A stretch of DNA of 64,000 nucleotides. Origin: CAYJPA01 sp964371945 (GTDB taxonomy: Bacteria > Chloroflexota > Chloroflexia > Thermomicrobiales > UBA6265). Position 1 is the first letter of the stretch. Every line of letters begins with the position of its first letter. Location of the stretch: NCBI GenBank assembly GCA_964371945.1, contig CAYJPA010000002.1, forward strand, positions 40,644 through 104,643, in the 5' to 3' direction. Positions 45,162-52,675 of this stretch are shown piece by piece. The position numbers and the translations under genes are program-made. Under the pieces are notes generated by a model that did no database searches, was not told the origin of the DNA, and was given only the letters and a program-made list of their open reading frames with translations.

Positions 45162-46256
45162 ATGCCGATCAGTCGCCGTTCCCTGCTTTTGTCCACGGTT
45201 CTGGCAGCCGTACCTGAAACGACTTTTGCGCTTCAGGGCCTGCCAATCGAACGGGCTTACTGGCCGACCAAACGCTGGCAAATCGACGCGCCGGCCAATC
45301 AGAAAGTCGATGCCGGGCTTCTCATGGACGCCGAACAATGGATCGAAGCGAGCATGCCGGATGTGACCGGTTTCGTTGTCGTTCGCGGCGGTTACATCGT
45401 GCACGAGCATTACTTCGGAGACGCGTATGGCCGAAACGATCCGGTCAAAATCCGTTCGATCACGAAGAGCGTGACCGGGACCTTGATTGGCATCGCGCTC
45501 GCCGAGGGTTTGCTGACGAGCCTCGACCAAACACTGGGTGAGCTGATTCCCCAACTGATTCCAGACGGCTCCGATCCGTTGACCGAGTCGATCACCATCC
45601 GCCACCTCCTCACGATGACGGCAGGATGGCGGTGGGATATTTCGACAGATTACGAGCGGTTGATCGCGAGTGAAAATTGGCTCGAATACACCTTGAGCCA
45701 GCCGGTGGCCTACACGCCTGGCACATTCTACGCGTACAACAGCGGCGGTTCGCACGTGCTCTCCGTGATCATTTCGGAGGTCTCTGGCAAGAGCACCGAG
45801 GACTATGCGCAGAGCAGGTTGTTCAGCCCGCTTGGCATGCGCCGCCCAACCTGGCAGCGCTCACCGCAAGGGGAGACCGTGGGCGGGTTTGGGCTGGAGC
45901 TGACGGCCCGGAATGTGGCCAAGTTCGGTTTCCTTTGCCTCAATCGAGGCTACTGGGATGGCGAGCAACTCGTCCCAGAGGAGTACATCGCGGCCGCGAC
46001 GAGCTATCAGGCGGCCGGGGATTCAACCGGCGGCGCAAGTTATGGATACCAGTGGTGGATTTCCGAGGCTCAGGAGTTGCCGACGTATTTTGGGCTTGGC
46101 TTCATCGGGCAATATCTGTACATCGTGCCTGACCGCGATCTGGTCGTGGTCGTGATCAAGGGATTCGAAGATCCGCCGGCCGTCGTGGGCGCGCCGCGGC
46201 CAATGATCGAGAACGTTGTGCTCTCTGCCGCGCAAGCGACCGAACCGGTCGGGTAG
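45162..46256 (+). CDS. serine hydrolase, beta-lactamase-related (class C fold)
   Basis: 364 residues from the ATG at 45162 (GGAG 8 bases upstream). A signal-peptide-like start (SRRSLLLSTVLAAV) suggests export. The catalytic Ser-x-x-Lys is SITK in RSITKSVTG (S-x-x-K, about residues 105-108), and YAYNSGGSHVL supplies the Tyr region. The GYQWWIS block toward the end is typical. Acts as a penicillin-binding-protein-like esterase, amidase or peptidase; a resistance role is not implied. The longest frame begins at a TTG at 45066, which I consider too far upstream. Confidence 0.87.
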   Translation: MPISRRSLLLSTVLAAVPETTFALQGLPIERAYWPTKRWQIDAPANQKVDAGLLMDAEQWIEASMPDVTGFVVVRGGYIVHEHYFGDAYGRNDPVKIRSITKSVTGTLIGIALAEGLLTSLDQTLGELIPQLIPDGSDPLTESITIRHLLTMTAGWRWDISTDYERLIASENWLEYTLSQPVAYTPGTFYAYNSGGSHVLSVIISEVSGKSTEDYAQSRLFSPLGMRRPTWQRSPQGETVGGFGLELTARNVAKFGFLCLNRGYWDGEQLVPEEYIAAATSYQAAGDSTGGASYGYQWWISEAQELPTYFGLGFIGQYLYIVPDRDLVVVVIKGFEDPPAVVGAPRPMIENVVLSAAQATEPVG

Positions 46257-46450
46257 GGCTGTGCGCGTTGTAGAGTTGGTCCTCGCCAACAAGGGTAAGC
46301 GCAGGAGTATAATCGCGTCACTTCACCTCGATTGACTGGTTCGGTGGCCGGCATTGGCCGGACATTGGCGAGTCAAAGACGGCGCTCAGGTTGGAGCCGC
46401 CGGTCGCGACAGAGGCGTGCGACCCGGGGTTCATCTTTGAAGGAGAGGAA

Positions 46451-48085
46451 ATGACCGCACACGACGATTTCGATTCAATGCTACGAGCATTCGTTGCCGG
46501 AAAACTGAGCCGGCGAGATCTCATGGCTCGCGCGGGCATTGCAGGAGCGGGCGCTGCGCTGCTGACAACCGGTGTTGCGACCGCCGCGCCCGGTTCATCC
46601 GGCAAGGCGCTGCGCTCATCGCTCCAGGACGCGACCCCGAGGCCAGGCGGCACGCTCAAGATCGGGATGCAGTCTGATCCGGGCGGTCTTGATCCCGTCC
46701 TTCTTTCGGCGACCGCTCTCTGGCACGTCGTAGAACATATTTACAACCGTCTGACCCGAATCATGCCGGATTTGTCGGTGGCCCCCGAGCTGGCGGAGAC
46801 GATCGATATTTCGGAAGACGGGATCACGTACACGTTCAAGCTCCGCTCGGGCGTCACGTTCCACAACGGCCGCGAGCTCGTCGCGGACGACGTGGTGTAC
46901 AGCTTCAAACGGTTGGTCGATCCCGAGATTGCTTCGCCGTCGGCTGACTACCTTCTCTCGATGGCGGATGTCGTCGCCCAGGATCCTGCCACGGTTGTGC
47001 TCACGCTCAAGGCGCCGGATGCGTCGTTCCTTTCCGGAATCGCGAATGCGGCCTGCAACATCGTGCCGCAAGAAGTCGTCGCTGAGAACACGGATCTTTC
47101 CTTGGTCGCGGTCGGCACCGGGCCGTTCATGTTCAAGGAGTACATCCCGAACACGTCGATCACGCTCGAGAAGAATCCCGCATATTGGGAAGAGGGTCTC
47201 CCGTACGTCGATGGCGTGGAGATGATCATTGCGTCCGACGACACTAGCCGCACGACCGCCGTGGTGACCGGCACTGTCGACATGATCGAGTACGCCCCGC
47301 TGCGCGACATTGAGATCCTCGAAGGGGACGACAGCATCGTTCTTGCCGGAGATTCGAACACCAATATCCGCTACCTCGGGTTCAATCTGACGCGAGAGCC
47401 ATTCAGCAACCCACTCGTTCGCAGAGCGATCTCGATGGTGATCGACCGCGAAGCGGTGCTCGGACCCGCGGTCTTCGGCCATGGCACACCGGTGCAAACC
47501 ATTTGGCCGCCGGATCACTGGGCGGCGCTTCCGGGCGACATCCCAGCGGTGGATATCGAAGGCGCCAAGGCGCTGCTCGTTGAGGCCGGACTTCCGGACG
47601 GGTTCAAGACGACCATCACGTCGTGGGCAGCGTATTCGTTCTTGAATGCGGCCGCAGTGGTCATTCAGGAACAGCTCAAGGCGATTGGGATCGAGGCGGA
47701 GCTTGTTCTGCTCGAAACCGCGACGATGATCCAGGACGTGCACACACCCGGCCAGGAGAAATACGACATGTCGGTGACGGGCACCAGCGGTCACATCGAC
47801 CCGCATGAGCTCATCACGGTTTTCCAGACCGGCGCCGGCAGCAACACGACTGGCTACACCAACGCGCGAGTCGATGAGCTGATCGCGCAAGGCTATGTCA
47901 TTACCGACCAGGCGGCCCGCGCCGAGATCTATCACGAGATCCAGCAGATCATCCTCGATGAACTGCCGTGGGTCAGTCTCTTCGTCGCGAATCAATACGA
48001 AGCGATGAAGTCTTACGTCAAGGGCTACTACCACACGCCGAATGGATCCAACGTCGCGCTCAAGGAGACGTGGCTGGACCAGTAG
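46451..48085 (+). CDS. ABC transporter substrate-binding protein, family 5 (peptide type)
   Basis: 544 residues from the ATG at 46451, which has AAGGAGAGG close upstream. Twin-arginine motif (SRRDLMARAGIAGAGAALL, about 20-38) and Ala-rich cleavage region, then the SBP_bac_5 fold: GGTLKIGMQSDPGGLDP, YNRLTRIMPDLSVAPELAE, TYTFKLRSGVTFHNGRE, FNLTREPFSNPLVRRAI and a C-terminal lobe. Likely receptor for oligopeptides or similar solutes, first gene of a unit with two permeases downstream. ATPases are not in the neighbourhood. Confidence 0.93.
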   Translation: MTAHDDFDSMLRAFVAGKLSRRDLMARAGIAGAGAALLTTGVATAAPGSSGKALRSSLQDATPRPGGTLKIGMQSDPGGLDPVLLSATALWHVVEHIYNRLTRIMPDLSVAPELAETIDISEDGITYTFKLRSGVTFHNGRELVADDVVYSFKRLVDPEIASPSADYLLSMADVVAQDPATVVLTLKAPDASFLSGIANAACNIVPQEVVAENTDLSLVAVGTGPFMFKEYIPNTSITLEKNPAYWEEGLPYVDGVEMIIASDDTSRTTAVVTGTVDMIEYAPLRDIEILEGDDSIVLAGDSNTNIRYLGFNLTREPFSNPLVRRAISMVIDREAVLGPAVFGHGTPVQTIWPPDHWAALPGDIPAVDIEGAKALLVEAGLPDGFKTTITSWAAYSFLNAAAVVIQEQLKAIGIEAELVLLETATMIQDVHTPGQEKYDMSVTGTSGHIDPHELITVFQTGAGSNTTGYTNARVDELIAQGYVITDQAARAEIYHEIQQIILDELPWVSLFVANQYEAMKSYVKGYYHTPNGSNVALKETWLDQ

Positions 48086-48231
48086 CTTCTCGCTACAAGC
48101 TTCAAGCCTCAAGCTCCAAGCTTTTTCAAGGGGTGGGCGCGTGCGCCCACCCCAAACCGATTCGAAAGCGCCTTTCTTGGCGCGACCTCCAGTAAAGGGC
48201 ACAAGCTTATTGCTTGAAGCTTGCCGCTTGG
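48083..48231. repeat. dispersed AGCTTCAAGC-type inverted-repeat element, copy 2
   Basis: Left arm (48083-48122) reads AGCTT, CAAGCTTCAAGC, CTCCAAGC; right arm (48203-48231) reads GCTTATTGCTTGAAGC. It is built of the same words as 14112-14206. Between the arms is a separate perfect hairpin (48130-48153). The whole lies in the gap between the receptor gene and the first permease. Confidence 0.75.
48130..48153. terminator. intercistronic hairpin after the peptide receptor gene
   Basis: GGGGTGGGCGC and its complement GCGCCCACCCC around GT; preceded by CTTTTTC but not followed by a T-run. Position (behind receptor, before permeases) matches the hairpins of the two other importers. Confidence 0.6.
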
Positions 48232-48238
48232 AACCGAA

Positions 48239-49195
48239 ATGATCACCTTCATCATTCGCCGAATTGCATTGCTCATCCCTGTGCTGTTCGGCGTTTCGAT
48301 CGTCGTTTTCACGCTGATTCACATGATTCCGGGCGATGCCGCGATGCTCGCCATCGGAGTCGATCAGCGGATTTCGGCCGAACAGCGCGAGCGCGTTCGA
48401 AAGTCGTACGGGCTGGATCAGCCCAAACCCGTGCAATATGCCAAATGGATGGGACACGTTCTCCGTGGCGACCTCGGCCATTCCTTGCGCACCAAACGAC
48501 CGCTCACACAGGAGCTTAGGCTTCGCTTGCCGGTAACGATTCAACTCGCGGTCATGGCCGCGCTCCTGGGAACGCTGCCGGCCGTCGCGGTCGGAGTGCT
48601 CGCCGCCGTCAAGCGAAATTCCTGGGCTGATTACTCAGCGACCATTTTCACGCTGCTCGGCATTTCAGTTCCGAATTTCCTCCTGGCAACCTTGCTTGTG
48701 CTTTGCTTTTCATTCTGGTTGAAGTGGTTGCCACCGATCGGATTCCGGCCACTGGCCGACGATCCGGCCCAGAACCTAAAAACAATGATTCTGCCCGCGA
48801 TCAGTTTGAGCCTGCCGTTCGCGGCGGTGATGATGCGCAATACACGATCGGCCGTGCTCGAAACGCTTTCGCAGGAGCATGTTCGCGTGGCGCGCGCCAA
48901 AGGACTATCGAACAAGACCGTGCTTTCGCGGCATGTGCTGCGCAATGCCTCGATCCCGATCATCACCGTGGCCGGCATTCAAATGGCCACATTGCTCGGC
49001 GGCACCGTCATTATTGAAACAATCTTCGGGTTGCCGGGCGTCGGGCGCTATATCTACGAGGCGATTTCCAATCGAGATTACCCCGTGGTTCAGGGCGTCA
49101 CACTGGTGATCTCGACCATGTTCGTGTTGATCAGCTTGATCGTCGACGTGCTCTACGCGGTGATGGATCCGCGGCTGCGGACCACAACAACATGA
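48239..49195 (+). CDS. peptide ABC transporter permease, DppB-like
   Basis: 318 residues from the ATG at 48239. MITFIIRRIALLIPVLFGVS start is typical of the DppB/OppB family. Six hydrophobic segments; the EAA loop reads RVARAKGLSNKTVLSRHVLRNASIPI (about 219-244), and ETIFGLPGVGRY is conserved. Works with the next gene as the channel for the receptor encoded upstream. The ribosome-binding site is weak, and an inverted-repeat element precedes it, which may lower expression relative to the receptor. Confidence 0.93.
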   Translation: MITFIIRRIALLIPVLFGVSIVVFTLIHMIPGDAAMLAIGVDQRISAEQRERVRKSYGLDQPKPVQYAKWMGHVLRGDLGHSLRTKRPLTQELRLRLPVTIQLAVMAALLGTLPAVAVGVLAAVKRNSWADYSATIFTLLGISVPNFLLATLLVLCFSFWLKWLPPIGFRPLADDPAQNLKTMILPAISLSLPFAAVMMRNTRSAVLETLSQEHVRVARAKGLSNKTVLSRHVLRNASIPIITVAGIQMATLLGGTVIIETIFGLPGVGRYIYEAISNRDYPVVQGVTLVISTMFVLISLIVDVLYAVMDPRLRTTTT

Positions 49196-49219
49196 GATCA
49201 CCTGTGACTGGACGACATA

Positions 49220-50122
49220 ATGAGTAGCGCGCAGATCGCGGGAAGCGCGCTCGTGCAGCGCTCGCTCGCCAACGAGCTCCGACCGGCGCGCAAGCGCACG
49301 ATCTGGGGCGCGATCCGGCGCCAGCGGCTGGCGATGACTGGGTTTGTGCTCATCGTTTTTTTTGCGATCGTGGCGATCATCGGACCCGCGGTGGCGCCGC
49401 ATGGCTCGACTGAACAGTTCACCAAGGATCGTATGCAGAGTCCGAACTGGGCGTACCCATTCGGTACCGACGAATTCGGACGCGACATCCTCAGCCGTCT
49501 GTTGTACGGCGCGCGGATCTCGTTCAAAGTCGGATTGATCGCTGTTGGCATCGCCGGAACCTTTGGCATCGTGTTCGGGATGTTGGCGGGCTATTTCCGC
49601 GGCTGGGCCGACAATGTCATCACCCTGTTGATGGACATCATTTACGCCTTTCCCGCGGTGCTGCTCGCGATCGCGATCATCACGCTGCGCGGCAATGGAT
49701 TGACCAATGCAATGATCGCGATCGCGGTCGTATACACGCCGCCCTTTGTACGGGTGGTCAGGGGAGCCGTGCTCACCGTGCGTAACACCGCCTACGTCGA
49801 AGCGGCTAGAGCCGCGGGGAACTCAACCCCGCGCATTCTTGCCATACATGTCTTTCCAAATATCACGGCGCCATTGATCGTGCAGACCTCGCTCAGTTTC
49901 GCGTTTGCGATCCTTTCCGAAGCGGCGCTCGCGTTCCTCGGGCTCGGCAACAAGCCGCCGGCGCCGTCGTGGGGCTCGATGGTCAGCAGCAGCTACGGGT
50001 TTCTGCAGCTTGCGCCGTGGGCCGCGATCTTCCCCGGCGTCGCGATCGCGTTGACCGTGCTGGGGTTCAATCTTCTCGGCGACGGGTTGCGCGACGCGCT
50101 CGACCCGCGCCTGCGAACTTAA
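49220..50122 (+). CDS. peptide ABC transporter permease, DppC-like
   Basis: 300 residues. OppC-type N-terminal domain with one helix (about 35-55), then GTDEFGRDILSRLLYGARIS, an EAA-like loop YVEAARAAGNSTPRILAIHVFPNIT (about 194-218), and SEAALAFLGLG near the end. Second channel subunit. No dppD/dppF-type ATPase genes follow: threonine synthase starts 6 bases after its stop. A shared or distant ATPase must power the system. Confidence 0.93.
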   Translation: MSSAQIAGSALVQRSLANELRPARKRTIWGAIRRQRLAMTGFVLIVFFAIVAIIGPAVAPHGSTEQFTKDRMQSPNWAYPFGTDEFGRDILSRLLYGARISFKVGLIAVGIAGTFGIVFGMLAGYFRGWADNVITLLMDIIYAFPAVLLAIAIITLRGNGLTNAMIAIAVVYTPPFVRVVRGAVLTVRNTAYVEAARAAGNSTPRILAIHVFPNITAPLIVQTSLSFAFAILSEAALAFLGLGNKPPAPSWGSMVSSSYGFLQLAPWAAIFPGVAIALTVLGFNLLGDGLRDALDPRLRT

Positions 50123-50128
50123 CTCCTC

Positions 50129-51367
50129 ATGTCGAGCACGATGACCGGTCTCATTTGCACGATGTGCGGAGGGCGATTTCTCGCCGAAGGGTTGATGAAC
50201 ACCTGTCCCGCGTGCGGGAAAGTGCTCGCGTCTGAGTACGATCTGGCACTGGCGGCAAAGACAATGACGCCGGCCGCGCTTTCTAGCCGGCCGTTCGACA
50301 TGTGGCGCTACGAGGAGATCCTGCCGGTTCAGAACACTGACAACATTCCACGCCTCGGCGAAGGCGGTACGCCACTCCATTTCGCCTCGAGGCTCGGTGC
50401 GAAGCTCGGGTACGACAACTTACGAATCAAGGACGAGGGCCTGAATCCGACCGCGAGTTTCAAAGCGCGCGGATTGGCGATGGCGGTGGCTCGGGCCAGG
50501 GAACTGGGCGCCACGACAGTTGCGATCCCATCGGCCGGCAATGCGGCGTCGGCAATGGCCGCCTATGCGGCCCGAGCTGGGTTGGCGGCAGTTGTCGCGA
50601 TGCCAGTGGAGACGCCGCTCGCGATGCAAGCGGAGTGCGTCGCATATGGTGCGCGGTTGCTCCTGATCGACGGGTTGATCAACGATGCCGGCGCGGTCAT
50701 CCGGGCGGGAGCGGCCGAACATGGTTGGTTCGACGTTTCAACGCTCAAAGAGCCATACCGGGCCGAGGGCAAGAAGACGCTCGGCCTCGAGATCGCGGAG
50801 CAACTTGGATGGCGATTGCCGGACGCAATTATCTATCCGACCGGCGGCGGCACCGGGATCGTGGGTATGTGGAAGGCCTTCGCCGAGCTCGAGGCGATGG
50901 GATTGATCGGTTCGAAACGCCCCAAGATGATCGTCGTACAGGCGGAGGGATGCGCTCCAATCGTGCGCGCCTTTGAGCTTGGCGAGCGACATGCGCCGCT
51001 CTGGCCGAATGCAACGACCACCGCGCCGGGACTTCGAGTTCCGATCGCGATTGGCGACTATTTGATTCTGGACGCCGTTAGGGCAAGTGGCGGCACCGCG
51101 ATCACGGTATCGGAAGCGGAACTGCGGGAGGGCATGATGCTCGCCGCCCGCCTCGAGGGGTTGTTCGTTTCGCCGGAATCGGGCGCGGCGATCGCGGGCT
51201 CCAAGAAACTGCGAGCCACCGGCATTTTGGATTCGGTCGAGGAGACGATCGTCTTCTCGACCGGGGCAGGCTTGAAGCACATCGATATGATCGAGGTCTA
51301 CGCGCCAATCATCGATCCCAAATCTCCAACGCTACTGCAGGATCTTGCTAACGCCCTTTCGCAATAG
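50129..51367 (+). CDS. thrC: threonine synthase
   Basis: 412 residues. PLP-dependent enzyme converting O-phosphohomoserine to threonine. An N-terminal zinc-ribbon-like piece (C-x2-C at CTMC, then CPAC) precedes the fold-type II domain: PRLGEGGTPLHFA, PLP lysine K112 in NPTASFKARGLA, PSAGNAASAMAAYA, the phosphate-binding PTGGGTGIVG and a C-terminal ESGAAIAGSKKL. Starts 6 bases after the permease gene, so probably co-transcribed, though functionally separate. Related PLP enzymes are distinguished by the N-terminal zinc ribbon, common in the archaeal and Chloroflexota type. Confidence 0.9.
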   Translation: MSSTMTGLICTMCGGRFLAEGLMNTCPACGKVLASEYDLALAAKTMTPAALSSRPFDMWRYEEILPVQNTDNIPRLGEGGTPLHFASRLGAKLGYDNLRIKDEGLNPTASFKARGLAMAVARARELGATTVAIPSAGNAASAMAAYAARAGLAAVVAMPVETPLAMQAECVAYGARLLLIDGLINDAGAVIRAGAAEHGWFDVSTLKEPYRAEGKKTLGLEIAEQLGWRLPDAIIYPTGGGTGIVGMWKAFAELEAMGLIGSKRPKMIVVQAEGCAPIVRAFELGERHAPLWPNATTTAPGLRVPIAIGDYLILDAVRASGGTAITVSEAELREGMMLAARLEGLFVSPESGAAIAGSKKLRATGILDSVEETIVFSTGAGLKHIDMIEVYAPIIDPKSPTLLQDLANALSQ

Positions 51368-51716
51368 GCCGCAACGCTTATTTGCTCACAGGGCAAAATG
51401 ATGTGTAGCGGCGGACCTGCGTATCCGCCTCTGTCAGGTACGCCATGTCCCACGGGACCTGAACCCTCAAATTCCTCGCATCTCGTTCCATTCGTTACCT
51501 TCGGCCCCAGGCGGACACGCAGGTCCGCCGCTACAGCCACATGGGTTGCCCTCTCCGGTTGACAAGTTGCGACCACGATCACGTACATATTCGCGCTCAA
51601 ATCACGCATGAAATCCGTGACATCACTGATGTTCCAGCGTTCCCTCTCGGGCAATCTATTGGTAACGAAGTTGGCCCACGGCCCCGATAGCGGACGATGT
51701 GAGGGAGAGGAAGATA
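51368..51716. other. intergenic region with a terminal-inverted-repeat element
   Basis: 349 bases without a gene. The first third is occupied by the element at 51404-51535. The remainder up to the sortase gene carries GAGGGAGAGG upstream of its start. No convincing promoter stands out. Confidence 0.5.
51404..51535. repeat. 132-bp element with 27-bp terminal inverted repeats (MITE/REP-like)
   Basis: The left end (51404-51430) begins TGTAGCGGCGGACCTGCG; the right end (51509-51535) is its reverse complement with one mismatch in 27 bases (TA against TG). A 78-base core separates them and codes for nothing recognisable. The symmetric ends and size fit a miniature inverted-repeat element or a long hairpin repeat. 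No flanking target duplication obvious. Confidence 0.8.
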
Positions 51717-52622
51717 ATGAAACCACTTGATGCCGTGCTCAAGCTAAGCGGCAATTCGCGGATGTCGCGCGTCATCGCCGGCGGGGCGACCGCGGCGATG
51801 CTGTTCGTGTCGCCGGTCATGGGCACGCTCGCGGCGCCGGGAAGTTCCAGCGCGCCGGCAGCGGCCCTGTTTCAAGACGACGACGAAACCAAGATCGTGC
51901 CAAGAGGCTCCGGCACCGTCGACGAGGAAGACTCCTCCGAGGAGGATGTCGATGTCAACGAGGACGATCAAGTCAACGATGACGATGTCAGCGAGGAGGA
52001 TGAGAACGGTTCCGGCGAACCAGCGGACGATGAAGACTATGGTGACGAGCAAGAGAGCGATCAGGGCGATCAGATCTTCTTGACCGGGATCGTCTCATCC
52101 AAGATCGACCTTAACCCGAATCAGTGGATGGGCGCACTCGACGAGCGGTTGGTAAAGCCCTTTGCAGTCGCTCCCAGACCCGTTCGTCTGAGCTCTGACG
52201 CCATCGATCTGGATGCCGAGATCACGCCACGCGAAATCGTCAACGGCGAGATGCAAACCCCGAAGGATGAGTTCGAAGTCACCTGGTACAAGGACACCGC
52301 GAATCCAGGAGAAAAGAGCAATATGGTATTCGCCGGCCATTTGAACTGGTACGGAGTGCCTAAAGCGGTTTTCCACAACATCAACGAGCTTGAAAAAGGC
52401 GACGAGATCGTGGTCAAAGGCGAAAATGGAGTCGATTACATTTACCGGGTGAAATGGGTTCAATTAGTGCCGACGGCCACCGCGGATTTGGAAGAGATCG
52501 TTGGCCCAACCAAGAAGGCGTCACTTACATTGATCACCTGCGGCGGTGAATGGGATCCGACAGTCAGTCTGTACAAGGATCGAACGGTCGTTCGAGCGGA
52601 GCTCGTGAAGACCACCAGTTAG
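51717..52622 (+). CDS. sortase, class F-like
   Basis: 301 residues from the ATG at 51717 (GGAAG and GAGGGAGAGG upstream). N-terminal signal/anchor segment (about 20-45), then an acidic Asp/Glu/Ser-rich linker (about 55-120), then a sortase barrel. Catalytic residues visible: H208 in FAGHLNW, C275 in LITCGGEWD and the trailing Arg R293 in TVVRAEL. TLITCGG and the FxGH start fit class F/E sortases of Actinobacteria and Chloroflexota. It should join a surface protein to the cell wall or to a pilin. No pilin or LPxTG substrate gene is adjacent; the long acidic linker is unusual. Confidence 0.88.
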   Translation: MKPLDAVLKLSGNSRMSRVIAGGATAAMLFVSPVMGTLAAPGSSSAPAAALFQDDDETKIVPRGSGTVDEEDSSEEDVDVNEDDQVNDDDVSEEDENGSGEPADDEDYGDEQESDQGDQIFLTGIVSSKIDLNPNQWMGALDERLVKPFAVAPRPVRLSSDAIDLDAEITPREIVNGEMQTPKDEFEVTWYKDTANPGEKSNMVFAGHLNWYGVPKAVFHNINELEKGDEIVVKGENGVDYIYRVKWVQLVPTATADLEEIVGPTKKASLTLITCGGEWDPTVSLYKDRTVVRAELVKTTS

Positions 52623-52640
52623 TGTTGAATCGAACACGGC

Positions 52641-52664
52641 GGCCGGCGACGCTCGTCGCCGGCC
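52641..52664. terminator. convergent hairpin between sortase and GH127 genes
   Basis: GGCCGGCGACG and its complement CGTCGCCGGCC around CT. Lies between two genes ending toward each other, so it may serve both. No T-run. Confidence 0.55.
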
Positions 52665-52675
52665 ACTAAGTGATG

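Noticed and set aside
46616..48544. 642-residue minus-strand open frame opposite the peptide receptor
   Set aside because: Arg/Asp-rich shadow of the receptor gene in high-GC DNA; no domain, no ribosome-binding site.
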